Assembly (NCBI GenBank): GCA_963810815.1
Contig: CAWEPB010000003.1
Coordinates: 496,001-560,000 of the forward strand
Direction of reading: 5' to 3'
DNA: 64,000 nucleotides
Origin: CAVQWT01 sp963810815
GTDB taxonomy: Bacteria; Pseudomonadota; Gammaproteobacteria; Burkholderiales; Casimicrobiaceae
Position numbers and translations under genes: made by a program. Under the pieces are notes generated by a model. The model did no database searches, had not been told where the DNA came from, and saw nothing but the letters and a program-made list of their open reading frames with translations. Of this stretch, positions 40,793-49,330 are shown piece by piece (positions within the stretch are counted from its first letter, which is position 1; each line of letters begins with the position of its first letter).

Positions 40793-41749
40793 TCAGGCCG
40801 GCGGACGGTCGCCGGCGCCGTCCGCGGTCTCGGTGAAGACGCGGCTGGCGCGGATGTCGGCGGCCGTGATCGTCTGCAGCGCTTCGCGCGTCACCGTCGC
40901 CTGTGCGCCGGCGAACAGGCGGCTCGCCTGGCGCAGCCGGGCGCGGTCGAGCGCGTTGCGGATCGAGCGGGCGTTGGCGAAGTTGGGACGCGCCATGCGC
41001 CGGACGATGTAGTCGCGCATCGCCGCCGCCGCCTCCGGGTCGAGGCTGTAGTGCATGTCCGCGACCATCAGGTTAGAGATCGCGCAGAGCTCGTCGGCGC
41101 TGTAGTCGGGGAAGTCGATGTGGTGGGCGACGCGCGACGACATGCCGGGGTTGCTTTCGAAGAACGTGTCCATCCGGTCCTTGTAGCCGGCGAGGATCAC
41201 GACCAGGTCGTCGCGCTGGTTCTCCATCACCTGCATCAGGATCTCGATCGCCTCCTGGCCGTAGTCGCGCTCGTTCTCGGGCCGGAACAGGTAATAGGCC
41301 TCGTCGATGAACAGCACCCCGCCCATCGCGCGCTTGAGCACCTCGCGCGTCTTGGGCGCCGTGTGCCCGATGTACTGGCCCACGAGGTCGTCCCGCGTCA
41401 CCGCGACCAGGTGGCCCTTCCGGATGTAGCCCAGCTTGTGCAGGATCGCGGCCATCCGCAGCGCCACGGTGGTCTTGCCGGTGCCGGGGTTGCCGGTGAA
41501 GCACATGTGCAGCGACGGCGGCCGCGCGTCGAGCCCCAGCTTCGCCCGCGCGCGGTCGACGGCGAGCAGCGCGGCGATCTCGCGGATGCGCGTCTTCACC
41601 GGCGCCAGGCCGATGAGGTCGCGGTCGAGCCCGTCGAGGAGCTCGAACACGCCGGCGTCGGCGCACAGCGCGTGGAGGTCGATGCCGTCCCCCGCCGTGG
41701 CGGGGGCTGCGGCGCCGGTCGCGGCCGCGGGGGCGTGGTCGGAGGTCAT
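40793..41749 (-). CDS. cbbX: CbbX: AAA+ activase for red-type RuBisCO
   Basis: The 318-residue product has an N-terminal helix (LDGLDRDLIGLAPVKTRIRE), Walker A GNPGTGKTT, the pore-loop region RDDLVGQYIGHTAPKTREVL, Walker B GVLFIDEAYYLF, then ENERDYGQEAIEILMQVMEN and NPGMSSRVAHHIDFPDYSAD with the arginine finger. CbbX uses ATP to pull the C-terminus of red-type RuBisCO large subunits and release inhibitory sugars; RuBP stimulates it. Its presence after cbbS supports a form IC-like enzyme. Confidence 0.95.
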   Translation of the reverse strand: MTSDHAPAAATGAAAPATAGDGIDLHALCADAGVFELLDGLDRDLIGLAPVKTRIREIAALLAVDRARAKLGLDARPPSLHMCFTGNPGTGKTTVALRMAAILHKLGYIRKGHLVAVTRDDLVGQYIGHTAPKTREVLKRAMGGVLFIDEAYYLFRPENERDYGQEAIEILMQVMENQRDDLVVILAGYKDRMDTFFESNPGMSSRVAHHIDFPDYSADELCAISNLMVADMHYSLDPEAAAAMRDYIVRRMARPNFANARSIRNALDRARLRQASRLFAGAQATVTREALQTITAADIRASRVFTETADGAGDRPPA

Positions 41750-41793
41750 GGCGACGCTTGCGTGGCGGGTCGAGGGGATCGGCGGCGGGACGC

Positions 41794-42210
41794 TCAGTAG
41801 CGCTTGCCGGCCGGACGCTGCGCGGCGTAGCCGACCGTCGTGTAGCGGATCCGTCGCCCTTCGGTTTCCTGCCGGACCAGCGAGAAGCCGGGTTCGTCGG
41901 CGGGGCGGTTGACGATGAACGACAGGCGCATCGATTCGATGCCGCGCGTCGAGTCGAAGGCGTTGACCTTGATGTAGTGGCTCGGGAACGCCTTGCGGCA
42001 GGCGGTGACTTCCATCATCACGCCCGCGGCGTCCTTCAGGCCGAACATCGGCAGCCCGTACATTTCCCAGTACGTGTTGCGCGGGTGCGGATCGTCGGTG
42101 TACTCGACGGAGCAGGCCCAGCCCTGGTCGATCGCGTACTGGATCTGCGCCTTGATCTCGGCGTCGGTGAGTTCGGGCAGGAACGAAAACGTGCCTTGGG
42201 TGATGCGCAT
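41794..42210 (-). CDS. cbbS: RuBisCO small subunit, red type
   Basis: The 138-residue product starts MRITQGTFSFLPELTDAEIK, with GWACSVEYTDDPHPRNTYWE, MYGLPMFGLKDAAGVMMEVT and HYIKVNAFDSTRGIESMRLS. The long C-terminal extension (RPADEPGFSLVRQETEGRRI) forms the beta-hairpin barrel of red-type form I enzymes. It caps the L8 core. Lies 12 bases after cbbL. Confidence 0.95.
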   Translation of the reverse strand: MRITQGTFSFLPELTDAEIKAQIQYAIDQGWACSVEYTDDPHPRNTYWEMYGLPMFGLKDAAGVMMEVTACRKAFPSHYIKVNAFDSTRGIESMRLSFIVNRPADEPGFSLVRQETEGRRIRYTTVGYAAQRPAGKRY

Positions 42211-42222
42211 GGCGTAGCTCCT

Positions 42223-43707
42223 CTAGACCGACGCGGTCGCGGTCGGGACGAAATCGGGGGTGTCGGTCGACGCGTAGTTGAACGTGACGTCCTTCCAGGT
42301 CTCGAGCGCCTGCGCGAGCGGCGTGCACCAGCGGCCGGCGTCGGCGAGGATCTGCGGGCCCTCGACGGCGATGTCGCGCCCCTCGTTGCGGGCCTTGACC
42401 ATCGTCTCCAGCGCGACGCGGTTGGCGGTGGCGCCGGCCTGGATGCCGGCCGGGTGGCCGATGGTGCCGCCGCCGAACTGCAGCACGACGTCGTCGCCGA
42501 ACAGCCCGAGCAGCTGGTGCATCTGGCCGGCGTGGATGCCGCCGGACGCGACCGGCATGACCCGGCGAAGGTCGGCCCAGTCCTGGTCGAAGAACAGGCC
42601 GCGCTGCAGGTCCGTCTTCGTGTAGGCGTCGCGGCAGACGTTGTAGTAGCCCTGCACCGTCATCGGGTCGCCTTCGAGCTTGCCCACCGCGGTGCCCGCG
42701 TGCAGGTGGTCGACGCCGGCCAGGCGCAGCCACTTGGCGATCACGCGGAACGACACGCCGTGGTTCTTCTGCCGCGTGTAGGTGCCGTGGCCGGCGCGGT
42801 GCATGTGCAGGATCATGTCGTTGCGGCGCGACCAGTTCGCGATCGACTGGATCGCGGTCCAGCCGACGACGAGGTCGATCATCACGATGCAGGAGCCGAG
42901 CTCCTTCGCGAACTCGGCGCGCTCGTACATGTCCTCCATCGTCGCGCCGGTGATGTTGAAGTAGTGGCCCTTCTGCTCGCCGCTGCCCGCCTGCGCCCGG
43001 TTGACCGCCTCCATGCCGAACAGGAACCGGTCGCGCCAGTGCATGAACGGCTGCGAGTTGATGTTCTCGTCGTCCTTGGTGAAGTCGAGACCGCCGATCA
43101 GGCCTTCGTAGACGACGCGGCCGTAGTTGCGGCCGGAGAGGCCCAGCTTCGGCTTCATCGTCGCGCCGAGCAGCGGCCGGCCGAACTTGTCGAGACGCTC
43201 GCGCTCCACCACGATGCCGGTCGGCGGACCCTTGAACGTCTTCACGTAGGCGACCGGGAGGCGGATGTCCTCGAGACGCGCCGCCTTGAGCGGCTTGAAG
43301 CTGAACACGTTGCCGATCAGCGACGCGGTGAGGTTGGCGATCGAGCCTTCCTCGAACAGGATCAGGTCGTACGCGACGTACGCGAAGTACTGCTGCTCGG
43401 CGCTCGTGCCGGGCCCGGTGTTGGGCACCTTGTCGACGCGGTACGCCTTGCCGCGATACGAGTCGCAGGCGGTGAGGAGGTCGGTCCAGACGACGGTCCA
43501 GGTCGCGGTCGACGATTCGCCGGCGACTGCGGCGGCGGCCTCGTCGGCATCCACCCCCTCCTGCGGCGTGATCCGGAACACGCAGATCACGTCGGTGTCC
43601 TTGGGCTCGTAGTCGGGCTGCCAGTAGCCCATCTGCTTGTACTTGAGGACGCCCGCGGCGTAGCGCTTCTTGGCGTCGACGATGGCGCCTTCATTCGGTG
43701 CGTTCAT
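42223..43707 (-). CDS. cbbL: RuBisCO large subunit, form I red type
   Basis: The 494-residue product has GRPLLGATMKPKLGLSGRNY (catalytic Lys), GGLDFTKDDENINSQPFMHW (carbamylated Lys and metal-binding DDE), HMHRAGHGTYTRQKNHGVSF, HLHAGTAVGKLEGDP (loop 6) and VASGGIHAGQMHQLLGLFG. These are all the catalytic motifs of carboxylase form I; the N-terminus MNAPNEGAIVDAKKRYAAGV and the cbbX partner mark the red (IC) branch. It carboxylates RuBP. It is the first gene of the cbb set, divergent from cbbR. Confidence 0.97.
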   Translation of the reverse strand: MNAPNEGAIVDAKKRYAAGVLKYKQMGYWQPDYEPKDTDVICVFRITPQEGVDADEAAAAVAGESSTATWTVVWTDLLTACDSYRGKAYRVDKVPNTGPGTSAEQQYFAYVAYDLILFEEGSIANLTASLIGNVFSFKPLKAARLEDIRLPVAYVKTFKGPPTGIVVERERLDKFGRPLLGATMKPKLGLSGRNYGRVVYEGLIGGLDFTKDDENINSQPFMHWRDRFLFGMEAVNRAQAGSGEQKGHYFNITGATMEDMYERAEFAKELGSCIVMIDLVVGWTAIQSIANWSRRNDMILHMHRAGHGTYTRQKNHGVSFRVIAKWLRLAGVDHLHAGTAVGKLEGDPMTVQGYYNVCRDAYTKTDLQRGLFFDQDWADLRRVMPVASGGIHAGQMHQLLGLFGDDVVLQFGGGTIGHPAGIQAGATANRVALETMVKARNEGRDIAVEGPQILADAGRWCTPLAQALETWKDVTFNYASTDTPDFVPTATASV

Positions 43708-43807
43708 CTTGAATCTCCTGGTCCGGGATCGGGTACGGGGTCACTGTACGAACGTCTATCAATCAGGTAAAGTCAATTATTGTTACGTCAGACATAAGTA
43801 AAAGCTT
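43708..43807. promoter_or_regulatory. cbbR-cbbL divergent control region
   Basis: One hundred AT-richer bases separate the two start codons. They hold CATAAG (43793-43798) and CTTATG (43805-43810), an inverted repeat over the cbbR start, and a T-N11-A-like CAGACATAAG/TTGTTACGTC pair, as LysR-type operators require. CbbR should bind here to activate cbbL and restrain its own gene. Confidence 0.65.
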
Positions 43808-44761
43808 ATGAGAGGACTGACCATCCGGCAGTTGCAGGTCTTCGTCTGCGCGGCCCGCCACTTGAGCTTCGCCCGCGCTGCGGAGGAGCTGCACCTGACG
43901 CAGCCGGCGATCTCGATGCAGGTGAAGGAGCTCGAGAGCGTCGTCGGGCTGCCGCTGTTCGATCGCGGCGGCCGCAGGATCGGGCTGACTACCCCCGGCG
44001 AGTACTTCCTGGTGCACGCGCGCCGGATGCTCGCGGCACTCAAGGACGCCACCGACACGATGGCGCGGATGAAGGGCGTGGAGAGCGGCCGGCTCACCAT
44101 CGGCATCGTCAGCACGGCCAAGTACTTCGTCCCGCGGCTGCTGGCCGAGTTTCGGCGCGAGCACCCGGCGATCGAGCTGCGGCTCGAGGTCGGCAACCGC
44201 CAGGTGCTGGTCGGGCAGCTCCAGAACAACGAGGTCGACCTCGCGATCATGGGCACGCCGCCGCGCGAACTCGACACGCGCGCCGAGCCGTTCGCCGCCA
44301 ATCCGCTGGTGATGATCGCGGCACCGGAGCACCCGCTGACGCGGCTGTCGCAGGTGCCCGCCGCGCTGCTGGGCAACGAGGTGTTCCTCGTCCGCGAGCC
44401 TGGCTCGGGCACGCGCGCGTCGATGGAAATCTTCCTCAAGGAGCGACGGATCCATCCGGCGACGATGGTCGAGATGCCGAGCAACGAGACGATCAAGCAG
44501 GCGGTGATGGCCGACATGGGCGTGAGCATGCTGTCGATGCACACGATCGGGCTCGAGCTGAGGGCGGGTGTCATCAAGATGCTCGAGGTCGACGGCTTGC
44601 CGCTGCTGCGCCGCTGGCATGTCGTCAACATGAGCGCGAAGCTGCTGTCGCCGGCGGCCGAGGCGTTCCGCTATTTCATCCTCGAAAAGGCGCAGTCAGT
44701 GCTGCAGACGCCGCCGCCGGGCCTCGTGCTCCCCGGCGCCGCGGCGCCGCCCAACGCTTGA
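43808..44761 (+). CDS. cbbR: CbbR: LysR-type regulator of the cbb genes
   Basis: The 317-residue product begins MRGLTIRQLQVFVCAARHLS with the winged-helix motif RAAEELHLTQPAISMQVKEL, then ESVVGLPLFDRGGRRIGLT. The effector domain has LTIGIVSTAKYFVPRLLAEF and VGNRQVLVGQLQNNEVDLAI, MGTPPRELDTRAEPFAANPL. Divergent placement next to cbbL is the hallmark of CbbR, which senses metabolites such as RuBP, PEP or NADPH depending on species. Confidence 0.93.
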   Translation: MRGLTIRQLQVFVCAARHLSFARAAEELHLTQPAISMQVKELESVVGLPLFDRGGRRIGLTTPGEYFLVHARRMLAALKDATDTMARMKGVESGRLTIGIVSTAKYFVPRLLAEFRREHPAIELRLEVGNRQVLVGQLQNNEVDLAIMGTPPRELDTRAEPFAANPLVMIAAPEHPLTRLSQVPAALLGNEVFLVREPGSGTRASMEIFLKERRIHPATMVEMPSNETIKQAVMADMGVSMLSMHTIGLELRAGVIKMLEVDGLPLLRRWHVVNMSAKLLSPAAEAFRYFILEKAQSVLQTPPPGLVLPGAAAPPNA

Positions 44762-45132
44762 GCGTGCGCCGATCGGATCGGGACCGGGTTTGACGCCGGT
44801 CAAGCTCCCCCCGAATCGCGTCGACGCCCGCCCCCGCGACCCGGCTGGCGTGGGCACAATGTCGGGGCGCGGGCAGGTGCGTCGCCGGGCGCCGGCGGAC
44901 GTGGACGCACCCGGACGGCGAGCGGTCCCCCCCTTGTGGGTAGTAGGGGCATTACCCAATCCGGTTATAGACGGGTGCTCCGGAAACACAGCCTAATGGC
45001 TGAGTCCCGTCACGGCGAGTGGGCAATGAATACCCGCCGTGATTTCGCATGCGAGAACGCCGCCGCGCAGGTTCAGTTGCGCACGGGGGCGCACGCCGAC
45101 GCACGGCCAACGAAACCATGGAGGTCTCGAGA
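44762..45132. promoter_or_regulatory. Structured leader upstream of tusA
   Basis: No gene is supported. Three adjoining inverted repeats are visible: TGGGTA (44937-44942) with TACCCA (44953-44958); ACGGG (44971-44975) with CCCGT (45006-45010), enclosing CAGCC-TAAT-GGCTG (44989-45002); and TCACGGC (45010-45016) with GCCGTGA (45036-45042). Such a chain of stems in a 100-base stretch before tusA-dsrE2 suggests a structured 5' leader. It does not match a riboswitch class I can recognise. Confidence 0.45.
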
Positions 45133-45360
45133 GTGAATTTCGACAAGGAACTGGATGCGCGCGGGCTCTCCTGCCCGCTGCCGATCCTCAAGACGAAGAA
45201 GGCGCTGAACGATCTGACGTCGGGCCAGGTGCTGAAGGTCGTGGCCACCGACCCGGGCTCGATCAAGGACATGCAGGCGTTCGCGACCCAGACAGGCAAC
45301 CCGCTGCTGTCGTCGGCGGAAGAGGGCAAGGACTACATCTTCTTCCTGAAGAAGAAGTGA
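45133..45360 (+). CDS. tusA: TusA/SirA-type sulfur-carrier protein
   Basis: The 75-residue product starts MNFDKELDARGLSCPLPILK and carries the CPxP motif with Cys14, the persulfide carrier. It ends NPLLSSAEEGKDYIFFLKKK. TusA passes sulfane sulfur between rhodanese, DsrE2 and DsrEFH. GTG at 45133-45135 is chosen because GGAGG lies eight bases upstream; ATG 45118 is the alternative. The gene before dsrE2 is the usual tusA-dsrE2 pair in sulfur oxidisers. Confidence 0.9.
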   Translation: MNFDKELDARGLSCPLPILKTKKALNDLTSGQVLKVVATDPGSIKDMQAFATQTGNPLLSSAEEGKDYIFFLKKK

Positions 45361-45410
45361 CGCCGGCTGCGCGCCTCCGCCCCGATCCTGCCCGAGACAA
45401 AGGAGTCTCC

Positions 45411-46049
45411 ATGGAAACGCAAACCGATATGACCGCCATTCTCGCCACGGACGGCGCGCTGGACCGGGCCATCAGGGAGCGCATCGACGTCCTGCTCGAC
45501 CAGCGACTCGAGGCCAAGCTCGCCGAGATCAAGGCCGCGAAGACGCCGTCGATGACGATCATCGCGACCAAGGGCACGCTCGACTGGGCCTATCCGCCGT
45601 TCATCCTGGCGTCGACGGCGGCGGCACTGGGCTGGGACGTGTCGATTTTCTTCACGTTCTACGGCCTCGAGCTGCTGAAGAAGGACCTGCGGAAACTGAA
45701 GGTGAGCCCGCTCGGCAATCCCGCGATGCCGATGAAGATGCCGATGGGCCCCGCGTGGTTCAAGTCCATCCGGTGGAACATCCCCAACGCCGTGCAGGCG
45801 GCGGTGCCGGCCTACGAGGCCTTTGCCACCAAGATGATGAAGAAGACGATCAAGAAGACCGGTGTCGCGGGAATCGGCGAGCTGCGCAGCCTCTGCATCG
45901 AGGCCGGGGTGAACCTGATCGCCTGCCAGATGACCGTCGACCTCTTCGGCTACAAGCTCGACGAGTTCATTCCCGAGGTCAAGGAATACTGCGGCGCGGC
46001 GACCTTCCTGCCGATGGCGAAGGACGCCGACGTCACGCTGTTCATCTGA
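45411..46049 (+). CDS. dsrE2: DsrE2-type membrane-linked sulfurtransferase
   Basis: The 212-residue product has an N-terminal helix with RIDVLLDQRLEAKLAEIKAA, then the DsrE/F-like fold: SMTIIATKGTLDWAYPPFIL, ASTAAALGWDVSIFFTFYGL and LCIEAGVNLIACQMTVDLFG, with cysteines in RSLCIEAG, LIACQMT and KEYCGA. Two hydrophobic stretches near residues 60-85 could associate with the membrane. The CxxxxxxxxCxx Cys pattern is that of DsrE2B proteins, which exchange sulfur with TusA. GGAG precedes the ATG. Confidence 0.88.
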   Translation: METQTDMTAILATDGALDRAIRERIDVLLDQRLEAKLAEIKAAKTPSMTIIATKGTLDWAYPPFILASTAAALGWDVSIFFTFYGLELLKKDLRKLKVSPLGNPAMPMKMPMGPAWFKSIRWNIPNAVQAAVPAYEAFATKMMKKTIKKTGVAGIGELRSLCIEAGVNLIACQMTVDLFGYKLDEFIPEVKEYCGAATFLPMAKDADVTLFI

Positions 46050-46111
46050 GATTGCCGCCCGGCGAACCGATTGCATGCGGAATTCGAACCACACCTGGTA
46101 AGGGAGTCAAC

Positions 46112-47446
46112 GTGAAGAAGAAACTCATTCTGGCACTCGTCGCCGCCACGCCGCTTGCCGCGCAGGCGACCGACGGCTATTTCGCCAACGGCTACGGCAT
46201 GAAGTCGATCGGCATGGGCGGCGCCGCGGTCGCGGTGTCGCAGGAGGCGTTCGGCGGTGCGGTCAATCCGGGCGCGATGTCGTTCCTCGGCAACGAATGG
46301 CAGCTGGGACTCTCCTGGTTCAGCCCGCATCGCGACGCGTCGCGGACGGGCTCGGGGCAGTGGGGCATCGACGGTTCCGTGGAGAGTGGCAGCACCAACT
46401 TCTTCATTCCGGAGTTCGCCGTCAACTGGAAGTACCGGCCGGACCTGAGCCTGGGCGTCACCGTCTACGGCAACGGCGGCATGAACACCGACTATCCCGG
46501 CGGGCAGATCCCGGCGCAGAGCGCCTGCGCGGGGTTCAACCAGAAGCCGGGCCCGTACAACATGATGTGCGGCAACGACTCGCTCGGCATCGACATGATG
46601 CAGCTGCTGATTGCGCCGTATGCGTCGTGGCAGTTCACGAAAGGCCACTCCATCGGCATCGCGCCGGTCATCGCGTACCAGCGGTTCAAGGCCGAGGGCC
46701 TGCAGGCGTTCGACAATCCGATGCTGTCGTCGAGCCCGGGGAACGTGACGAACAACGGGTACAGCGATGCCTGGGGCCTCGGCGTTCGGGTCGGCTACAT
46801 GGGCCAGCTGAACGACGTCTTCTCGGTCGGAATCGCCTACGCCAGCAAGATCAGCATGGGCAACTTCGACAAGTACAAGGGCCTGTTCGCGGAGGAAGGC
46901 GGCTTCGACATCCCGTCGAACTTCACGGCGGGATTCGCCGTCCGGCCGACCAAGCAGTGGCTGCTCGCCCTCGACTTCGAGCGGATCTACTACGATGACG
47001 CGAAGTCGGTGAGCAACCCCAGCAGCTGGATCGGCTACTGCCCGCCGCCGCCGATGGGCCCCGGCCAGCGCGACTACTGCCTGGGCGGCAGTTCCGGTGC
47101 CGGCTTCGGCTGGCAGAACGTCGACGTCTGGAAGATCGGCGTGCAGTATCAGCTCGACGAGAAGTGGACGTTCCGCGGCGGGTTCAACTACACCGACAAC
47201 CCGATTCAGTCGCAGGATGTCACGTTCAACATCCTCGCCCCGGGTGTCGTGAAGGACCAGTACACGGCGGGCGCGACGTATGCGATCGACAAGCAGTCGG
47301 AGATCACCGGGGCGTTCATGTACGCGGCGAACAACTCGGTGACGGGGCAGAGCCTGCTGGTCGGCTTCGGCGCGCCGCCGACGACGACCGAGACGATCTC
47401 GATGAAGGAGTACCAGCTCGGCGTTGCCTACTCGCGCAAGTTCTGA
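46112..47446 (+). CDS. FadL/TodX-like outer-membrane beta-barrel protein
   Basis: The 444-residue product starts at GTG 46112 with a signal MKKKLILALVAATPLAAQAT and continues DGYFANGYGMKSIGMGGAAV, AVSQEAFGGAVNPGAMSFLG, the FadL-type hatch with NPA-like motif, then amphipathic strands (AYASWQFTKGHSIGIAPVIA, VGIAYASKISMGNFDKYKGL) to the final YQLGVAYSRKF with C-terminal Phe. FadL-type channels take up hydrophobic substrates; in sulfur oxidisers some sit near sulfur genes. The substrate is unknown. A terminator follows at 47470-47503. Confidence 0.85.
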   Translation: MKKKLILALVAATPLAAQATDGYFANGYGMKSIGMGGAAVAVSQEAFGGAVNPGAMSFLGNEWQLGLSWFSPHRDASRTGSGQWGIDGSVESGSTNFFIPEFAVNWKYRPDLSLGVTVYGNGGMNTDYPGGQIPAQSACAGFNQKPGPYNMMCGNDSLGIDMMQLLIAPYASWQFTKGHSIGIAPVIAYQRFKAEGLQAFDNPMLSSSPGNVTNNGYSDAWGLGVRVGYMGQLNDVFSVGIAYASKISMGNFDKYKGLFAEEGGFDIPSNFTAGFAVRPTKQWLLALDFERIYYDDAKSVSNPSSWIGYCPPPPMGPGQRDYCLGGSSGAGFGWQNVDVWKIGVQYQLDEKWTFRGGFNYTDNPIQSQDVTFNILAPGVVKDQYTAGATYAIDKQSEITGAFMYAANNSVTGQSLLVGFGAPPTTTETISMKEYQLGVAYSRKF

Positions 47447-47469
47447 CCGAACGCGGCAGGGCATTTCCC

Positions 47470-47503
47470 GCGGCGAGCGTGCGAACGCTCGCCGCGTTCG
47501 TTT
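47470..47503 (+). terminator. Intrinsic terminator, bidirectional
   Basis: A perfect 10-base stem, GCGGCGAGCG and CGCTCGCCGC, with loop TGCGAA, then GTTCGTTT. It lies between the convergent FadL-like gene and the end of the minus-strand block, so it likely ends both. Confidence 0.8.
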
Positions 47504-47534
47504 GGTGCGGCCGCGCGCCCGGAGGGCGGGTGCC

Positions 47535-48614
47535 CTACGTGAGGGCGGTGCCGTCCGCGGACGCCAGCGCCTCGATGGCGTTCTCCGCGCTTTCCCGGTC
47601 GGCGGCTTCGTAACGCGCGAGCACCTGCTTCGCGACGCGCCGCCAGTGCGCGGCGCCATCGACGATCGCGGCGCGCAATGCGTCGCCGCCGTCGCCGTCC
47701 CGCCAGCGCGCGTAGGCGATGGCGATGCGCGGGAACAGCGCCTGCCGCATCCCGTGCAGGTTGGCGAACCAGAAGTGCAGCGACGCGGCGGCGTCGCGCT
47801 CCAGCAGCGTCGGCAGGGTGACGAGGCAATCGGCCAGGTGGTCGCGGACGGCGCGGACGAACAGCTCGGTGCGCCGGCGCGTGAGGCCGCCGAGCATCCG
47901 CTCCCAGTCCGGACCGAGCTCGCGGCCCGCGGCGCACTCGCCCAGCTCGTGCAGGATCAGCGTCTCGGCTTCGGCCCGCGTCATCCGGTCGATGGCGCCG
48001 CGCGGATCGTCGGCGAAGCCGTGGACGTCGAGCGCCGCCTTGAGCGCCCCCTCGCTGCGCTTGCCCTGCCAGGCTTCGGCCCGCTCCCACAGCCACCGCC
48101 GCAGCGATTCCAGCCGCACGTAGACGGTGTCGCCGCGCGACGCTGCTGGGGCCGCCGACAGGTCGCGCGCGTATTCGCGGCCGGCGACGAGCACCCGCAC
48201 GCCGTCGCGCCATTCCTCGCGCTCGAGCGCGCCGAGGAAGAACTGCGGCTTGCCGAAGCGCCCGATGCCGGCGCCGTAGACGAGCGCCCGGCCGACCAGC
48301 ACGCGGTTGGCGGCCTCGACGTCGAAGGGATCGACGGCCCCGGCTGCGGACGGATCGACTTCCCCTGCGGCAAGCGGGAGCGGCACGTGCGGCGACTCCT
48401 CCAGCGACGACCACAGGGCCTCGCGCTCGGCGATCCACGCGCCGACCTCCGCCTGCGGCACCGGCGCGCCCAGCGCGATGCCGCGCTCCCAGCGATACAG
48501 TTCGCGCATCTCGAGCAGGTAGGTGCACAGCGTCAGGTCGCCGGCGTGCTGCGCGTCGGAGATGTGGCAGTTGGTGCGGACCGCGGCGACCAGCCCGTCG
48601 AGGTCGCGCGTCAT
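47535..48614 (-). CDS. Conserved hypothetical protein (Sfum_1244-like)
   Basis: The 359-residue product reads MTRDLDGLVAAVRTNCHISD, then GDLTLCTYLLEMRELYRWER, EREALWSSLEESPHVPLPLA and LHELGECAAGRELGPDWERM, DCLVTLPTLLERDAAASLHF. It is mainly helical, with few cysteines and no membrane segment. The opening NCHISDAxHAGDxTLCxYLLKMREFFRWE is a conserved pattern that I recall from a protein family of sulfur-metabolising and sulfate-reducing bacteria, function unknown. It is last in the block; its start overlaps the preceding stop (ATGA). Confidence 0.6.
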   Translation of the reverse strand: MTRDLDGLVAAVRTNCHISDAQHAGDLTLCTYLLEMRELYRWERGIALGAPVPQAEVGAWIAEREALWSSLEESPHVPLPLAAGEVDPSAAGAVDPFDVEAANRVLVGRALVYGAGIGRFGKPQFFLGALEREEWRDGVRVLVAGREYARDLSAAPAASRGDTVYVRLESLRRWLWERAEAWQGKRSEGALKAALDVHGFADDPRGAIDRMTRAEAETLILHELGECAAGRELGPDWERMLGGLTRRRTELFVRAVRDHLADCLVTLPTLLERDAAASLHFWFANLHGMRQALFPRIAIAYARWRDGDGGDALRAAIVDGAAHWRRVAKQVLARYEAADRESAENAIEALASADGTALT

Positions 48615-49054
48615 CTTGGATCCCCGCGGCGGCGGCGGCCGCGCCATCCGGCGACGGCGGCGACCAGCGCCGGCCAGGGCAGGTCCGAGAGGGCGCCGTA
48701 TCTCGCCTGCGCGGCGACGACGAGTCCGTGGACGTCCGCGGCGGTGTCGGCGTCGAGTTCGTGCGCCAGTCCGGCCAGCCCGCCGCACTGCAGCCGCATC
48801 GTCGTCGCGTGCGGCAGCGGCGCGTCGGCCGGGGCGATGCGGAGCGCGAACACCGACCGCTCGCGCAGCATGCCGAGCAGCGTCGCGCAGTTGGCGCGCG
48901 CCACGGTCGACCGGCAGCCGATCGCCTCGCGCTCGGCCAGCGCATGCCGCACCGCGTGGCCGCAGCCCGCGCACTGCGCGAGCAGCGCCTTCTCGAACAC
49001 GCAGGCGAGCCCGGCGACGGTGCCGCGCGTCGCCCGGTACGCGGCTTCATCCAT
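48611..49054 (-). CDS. Cysteine-rich hypothetical protein
   Basis: The 147-residue product has cysteines in LACVFEKALLAQCAGCGHAV, IGCRSTVARANCATLLGML and MRLQCGGLAGL, six in the first 95 residues, including a CAGC pair. This could bind zinc or an iron-sulfur cluster. The helical C-terminus ends ALVAAVAGWRGRRRRGDPR. Not recognised. It sits within the divergent block and overlaps the next gene by four bases, so it is part of the same operon. Confidence 0.55.
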   Translation of the reverse strand: MDEAAYRATRGTVAGLACVFEKALLAQCAGCGHAVRHALAEREAIGCRSTVARANCATLLGMLRERSVFALRIAPADAPLPHATTMRLQCGGLAGLAHELDADTAADVHGLVVAAQARYGALSDLPWPALVAAVAGWRGRRRRGDPR

Positions 49055-49074
49055 GAGCGGTTCCGCGCCCGCGG

Positions 49075-49305
49075 CTATTCGTCGCCGACGACGCCCGGCG
49101 CCGCCTCGCGGACCTGGCTCAGCAGGTCTTCGGCCTCGAGCTCGTTCCGCGCGAAGACCATCCGGACCGTGCAGCCGGCCGGCAGGTCGGGGCTGGCGCG
49201 GAGCTCCTTGGTGCGCGCCGACGCGGTCTTGAACGAATCCTCGCGTCCCGCGGGCTCGAGGCGGCGCACCGGAAAGGAATAGGTACGGTAGATGAAGTAG
49301 GGCAT
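49075..49305 (-). CDS. Small hypothetical protein
   Basis: The 76-residue product reads MPYFIYRTYSFPVRRLEPAG, REDSFKTASARTKELRASPD and TVRMVFARNELEAEDLLSQV. It has a beta-rich start and one helix, with a single cysteine (AGCTVRM). No family is named. Small proteins of this kind, with YFIYR openings, are seen near sulfur-oxidation genes, but I cannot cite a function. Preceded by GGAACACGTC. Confidence 0.5.
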   Translation of the reverse strand: MPYFIYRTYSFPVRRLEPAGREDSFKTASARTKELRASPDLPAGCTVRMVFARNELEAEDLLSQVREAAPGVVGDE

Positions 49306-49330
49306 GACGTGTTCCTCGCGAATCCTGGGT

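Noticed and set aside
38703..41012. Very long plus-strand frame opposite prk, fbp and cbbX
   Set aside because: The minus-strand genes carry all catalytic motifs of the Calvin-cycle enzymes; the opposite frame is only a shadow.
44936..45042. Known riboswitch (TPP, cobalamin, c-di-GMP, Moco, SAM)
   Set aside because: The characteristic conserved boxes of those classes were not seen; described only as a structured leader.
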